Assembly (NCBI GenBank): GCA_965200175.1
Contig: OZ241345.1
Span: 62,001 to 126,000, forward strand
Reading direction: 5' to 3'
DNA length: 64,000 nucleotides
From: Azophilus sp026709365
GTDB lineage: Bacteria; Pseudomonadota; Gammaproteobacteria; Pseudomonadales; Azotimanducaceae
The notes under the pieces are model-generated. The model was not told the origin of the DNA and did not search any database. It saw only the letters and a list, made by a program, of their open reading frames with translations. Position 1 is the first letter of the stretch, and each line of letters starts with the position of its first letter. The translations under genes were made by a program, and so were the position numbers. Of this stretch, positions 59,793 to 64,000 are shown piece by piece.

Positions 59793-62700
59793 ATGTCCAC
59801 CGCAACTTTCGCGCGAGGCAACTTGACCCCCGCCGCCGAATCCCGCAGATCGACAGGTTCTTCACAAGCGCCGACCCAACAAGTTAGCGCTTATTGCCCC
59901 CCCCCCCCCCCCCCCCCGAAAACGCGGCTTGGGGCAGGTTGCGGGCCATGCCCCCGCGCATGACGCGCCGTTTGGCGCGCGGCGCTCCGGCAAGGTTGCG
60001 CGCCCCTGGCCCTGCTCCTGCTCGCCGCCCCCGCCGCTGAGGCGCAGACGGCGGTAACGCTTGTTAGCAATTCGACAACAACAAGCTGGGACGATGTGGA
60101 TAGGAAAAGGATTGGCAACAAATTCACCACAGGGTCCACACCCTATGTCTTGACGGAGGTGGACATATATATACGCAGCGCTGGCAATACCGCTCCAGTG
60201 GTCAGGATCAGGTTGGGCAACACTACAAACCCGACGGGAACCACCATAGCAACACTGAACCCTCCAAGCACTGTCAGCAACAACGCTCTGAACACGTTCA
60301 CCGCCCCGGCTGACACCACGCTGGCGGCCAACACGACCTATTGGCTGTCTGTTAATGACGAGATGACCGCCCAACTAAGCCAAGTCGGCCTTGTTGACAG
60401 CACTGACCAAACCGGCCTCACAGGCTGGAGCATTGCCGATAGTGGGCGTGCATTCCAAAATAACAGTTGGGGTAATACTTTCCAGTCCCGTGTTTTGCTA
60501 TTCGAACTGCGCGGCACAACGGTGCCGACGGAGCCGACGGTAAATTTATCGGTATCGGCGACCAGCATCACGGAGGGGGGCAGTGCGTTGACGCTGACGG
60601 CCACGCGCAGCGAGGCGAACGACAGTGGCAGCGCATTGGCGATACAGGTTCGCGCAAAGACGACGGGCACGACGGCTCAGGCGGAGGATTACACGCTGGG
60701 CGCAGCCAACATCAGCATTCCGAACGGTGCCACCTCGGGCACGACCACGTTGGCGGTGACCAACGACAGCGAGGATGAACCAGCGGAGACGGTGATCATC
60801 GAGCTGCACACGCCACCGAGCGGCACCGTGTTGAGCAGCGTGGCGGAGCAGACCATCACGATTGTGGACAACGACGCCACCGCGGTGACCTTGGCGGGAC
60901 CTGCGGGGGACGTGGGGGAAGGTGGCACGAAGGACATCACCGTCACCCTGGACCGCGGCCTGGTGAACGGCGAGATCCTGCCCGTGCCGCTGACCTTCGG
61001 TGGCGCGGCCACCCGCGGCACCGACTACACCACGGCCTGCCCGACCACCCTGCCCACCGGCGTGACTTGCAACAACCTGAACACCGCCTCCACCCCGACG
61101 GTCACCTTCACCGGCCCGGCCACGAGCATGACCGCCACCAGCGTGACGCTGACGCTGACGGCGACGGCGGACAGCATGGCGGAGTCCGGCGGCGAGACGG
61201 TGGACATCGGCTTAGGCACGCTCGACGCCAACTCCGGCACGAATCTCGGCGGCGGCGCGTCGGGGACGGACTCCCTGGCCGCGTTCAAGATCACCGATCC
61301 GCAGGTCGCCACGGCGTCAATCAGCGTGGATGCCGACGCCGACGAGGGCGGCGCCGCCACGCCGCTGGCCGACCGCCTGCGCACGGTCACCCTCACCCTG
61401 GACCCGGCCGCGGCGAGCGCCGTTCCCCTGGACGTCTGCCTCTCCGGCACCGCCGCCGTCGGCACCGCGGCGGGCGACGACTACGCGCCGGCGGCCGTTG
61501 ACGGCACGCCCGGCGACGAGCTCGCGGTGGGAAGCGACGGCTGCCTGGTCACGCCCATCGAGATCGGCGCCGGCGCGACCAGCGCGACCTTCGTGCTGCG
61601 CATCGCCGGCGACGCCGCCGAGGAGCTTGACGAGACGGTGGTGCTGGAGCTGCGGCGGGCGTCCGCGACCCCGGCGGGCATCACCGTCTCCGCCACCCAG
61701 GGCACGGCGACCCACCGGATCCGCAACGACGACCTGGCGGACGCCACGCTGGTCAGCAACCTGGCGCTGGTGGAGGGAGCAAATCAGACAACAGGCGCGC
61801 TCGAGTCCGCGACCGCGTTCACCACCGGCGCCAACGCCGCCGGCTACACACTGACCTCGGTGACGTTCTGGCTGAGGGACACGGGCACCGCGGCCCCGGC
61901 GGTCGCCGTCCGCGGGGTCAACACCGGCACCACCCCGGCCTCGCCGGGCGCCCTGGTCGCGACCCTGGCCAATCCGGTCAGCCTGGCGGTGAACGCGGCC
62001 AACGTGTTCACGGCGCCGGCGAACACCGTGCTGGCGGCTAACACCGACTACTTCGTGGTGTTCAACGACGGCCATCCGACCCGCACAACCAACCGGGGGG
62101 CATTTGCGCATGCTTTAGATCGAGAGAACGCCCGCCCCGGCTGGTCGATCGCCGATGGCAGCGTCCTTAGGGGCAGCGGCAGCTGGTTCGACGATGTCGG
62201 CTCCATCCTGTTCACCGTCAGCGGCACCGCCAACATGGCCACCGCCCTGTCGGCCCCGACCGGCCTGACCGCCACGGCGGGCGACGCCCAGGTGGCCCTC
62301 GCCTGGAATGACCCGTCGGTCAGCGGCATCGACGGCTACGAGTTCCGGCGGGGCTCGGGCTCGCCCCTGGCTTGGGGGTCATGGACGGCCATCCCCGGCA
62401 GCACGGCCACCACCACCAGCCACATCGTGACGGGCCTGGACAACGGCACCGAGTACGGCTTCCAGGTGCGCACGGTGGACGGGTCGGAGCGCGGCGCGGC
62501 GTCCGACACCGTCACCGCCACGCCGACCGACACCACCGCGCCGACGCTGGGCGTCACCGGCGTGCCCGCCACCATCAGGACCACGACTGCGTTCACGGCG
62601 ACCTTCACCTTCTCCGAGCCGGTGACCGGGTTCGACGCCGCCGACATCACGGTCACTGGCGGCAGCAAGGGCGCCCTGTCCGGCAGCGGGGCCGCCTACA

Positions 62701-64000
62701 CCATGCCCATCACCCCGACCGGCGGCGGCGCCGACGTGATGGTGACCGTGCGCATCAACGCGGCGACCGACGGCAACGGCAATGCCGGCCCAACCGCCGC
62801 GGTTTCCAGGACGGCCGCCTGGAGCTCGCTGCCGACGCTGACCATCAGCGGCGGGCCGGCGGTGGCCGAGGGGGGCATGGCGAGCTTCACGGTGACGGCC
62901 ACCCCCGCGCCCACCTCGACCCTGATCGTCAACCGCAACGTCGAGGACGCGCCGGGCGCGGACTTCGTGGCTTCCGGCGACGAGGGGGACAACGGCTTCT
63001 GGGTCTTCCCGAGCGGCCAGGCCTCGCGCACCTTCACCGTCCAGACCGTCGCCGACGGCGCCAACGAGCCGAGCGGCCCGGTCACCGTGACCCTCAAGCC
63101 GCGCGCGAGCGATTACGCCTTGGGCACCCCGTCCAGCGCCACGGTGACGGTGAACGACGACGACGGCGGCGACGACGACGACACCCCCACCGCCCCGGGC
63201 GCCCCGGCCGGGCTGACGGCCGCGGCGGGCAACGCCCGGGCCACGCTGAGCTGGACGGACCCCTCGAACAGCGGCATCACCGGATACGAGTACCGCCAGG
63301 GCACCGGCTCCCCCGTCAGCTGGGGTTCCTGGGCGGCCATCACCGACAGCGGCGCCACCACCACCAGCCACACGGTGACGGGCCTGGACAACGACACCGA
63401 GTATAGCTTCCAGGTGCGCGCCCTGGCCGGCGCGCTGCGCAGCCTGGCCTCGGCGACGGCGACCGCGACGCCGGAGGCCCTGGACGCCATCACCATATCG
63501 CTCTTCGGCTCACCCCAGGGCAACAGCACTTCGGGCTCGGTGATTCCCGAGGGGGCCACCGTCGGCCCCCAGAATTTCAACCTGTCCCGCCGCCTGGCCG
63601 ACAGCGACCCGGCAACGGTGCGCATTCCGCTCACGCTCGGCGGCGACGCCGTCCGGGGCACGGACTACACGCTCTCGTGCAATACGGTCGGGGTGAGAGG
63701 CCTCAGCCCCGGCGTTACCTGCAGCACTCCGGCTGGTGAACCCCCGACCATCAATTTTGACCGCGCCGAGTACGGCACCAGACGCTTCAGAGGCTCCATG
63801 CCCCTTTTCATCCAGCTGGTCGAGGACAACACGGACGAGGCCGACGAGACGGTTTCGCTGACCTCGGGCAACACCTACAGCCTGACCATAACGGAAGCCC
63901 CGGCCTCGGTGGAGGTTGAGTTCACCCGGGACGAGTTCATTGTGAGCGAGAACAACCCCCCGCTGACTTTTGTCTTGAGCGTTGATGCCCGCACGGGGCG
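59793..64000 (+). CDS. giant Calx-beta/FN3 surface protein, 5' end frameshifted, runs off the window
   Basis: One frame is open without a stop from 59964 to the window end (over 1,340 codons). It encodes two copies of a jelly-roll-like choice-of-anchor module (LVSNSTTTSWDDVDRKRIGN...TLAANTTYWLSVND and ATLVSNLALVEGANQTTGAL...VLAANTDYFVVFND), several Calx-beta domains (VNLSVSATSITEGGSALTLT, LTISGGPAVAEGGMASFTVT), FN3 domains (TGLTATAGDAQVALAWNDPS) and Big-like TFSEPVTGFDAADITV. The N-terminus is broken: ATG 59793 enters a 21-C tract and stops at 59961; a signal-peptide frame starts MPPRMTRRLARGAPARLRA at 59948 and must shift at CCCC 60003-60006 to reach LALLLLAAPAAEAQ. Likely a secreted adhesin, possibly phase-variable. 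Confidence 0.7.
59897..59917. repeat. poly-C tract, 21 bases
   Basis: Twenty-one consecutive C lie inside the N-terminal reading frame of the giant surface protein, between Cys (TGC) and GAAAACGCGG. Tracts of this length slip readily in replication and also in sequencing. Confidence 0.9.

Overview
The window looks like a chromosomal segment of a high-GC, aerobic, free-living gammaproteobacterium. It carries lipopolysaccharide inner-core genes (waaA, hldE), a TolC-type outer-membrane channel, a TonB-dependent receptor, the rnr-rlmB pair, and the classical housekeeping run ftsH, glmM, tpiA, secG, tRNA-Leu. Many genes start with GTG or TTG. Genus and species cannot be read from the sequence.

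Layout. 1-5.6 kb: ExbB/MotA-like channel, gpsA, a membrane-anchored Mrr-nuclease/J-domain fusion, tolC-like, waaA. 5.6-9.8 kb: two VapBC-type toxin-antitoxin pairs, an FAD oxidoreductase with an aldo/keto reductase, and an Uma2 remnant. 9.8-18.5 kb: hldE, an SDR, a MAPEG protein, rlmB, rnr, a probably iron-regulated TonB receptor, tRNA-Leu(CAG). 18.8-23.2 kb: amino-acid permease, DUF481 protein, acyl-CoA synthetase. 23.5-26.6 kb: a three-gene cassette that looks like a type III secretion effector (atypical kinase fold), an unknown protein and a CesT-type chaperone. 27-31.8 kb: two convergent tRNAs, a GMC oxidoreductase, a stand-alone FN3 protein and a type II restriction-modification pair whose nuclease has an in-frame stop. 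31.8-40.1 kb: a catabolic cluster (serine esterase, HSL-type hydrolase, Baeyer-Villiger monooxygenase, permease, SDR, HpaH hydratase) and trxB. 40.4-47.4 kb: two large secreted proteins (a cysteine-rich Calx-beta/B-repeat protein and a TSP3/LRR lipoprotein) and an SDR. 47.4-48.3 kb: a third toxin-antitoxin pair. 48.5-52.4 kb: paaABCDE, phenylacetyl-CoA epoxidase. 52.6-57.3 kb: the housekeeping run. 57.3-64 kb: small genes, a phytanoyl-CoA dioxygenase-like protein and the start of a giant Calx-beta/FN3 surface protein that leaves the window.

Repeats are the most unusual layer. One family is MITE-like: three copies of 174-213 bp share about 20-bp terminal inverted repeats, and each is flanked by its own perfect 8-bp target duplication. 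A second family of about ten 95-bp units sits in intergenic regions. It keeps a two-stem architecture while the sequence of one stem is swapped between copies and the other shows compensatory changes. A third, simpler hairpin (GAGGGC-5-GCCCTC) recurs alone and inside the MITE.

Other points of note are a relay of two 16-codon mini-ORFs between paaB and paaC, each joined by a GTGA overlap, and a 21-C homopolymer with broken frames at the start of the giant surface protein.
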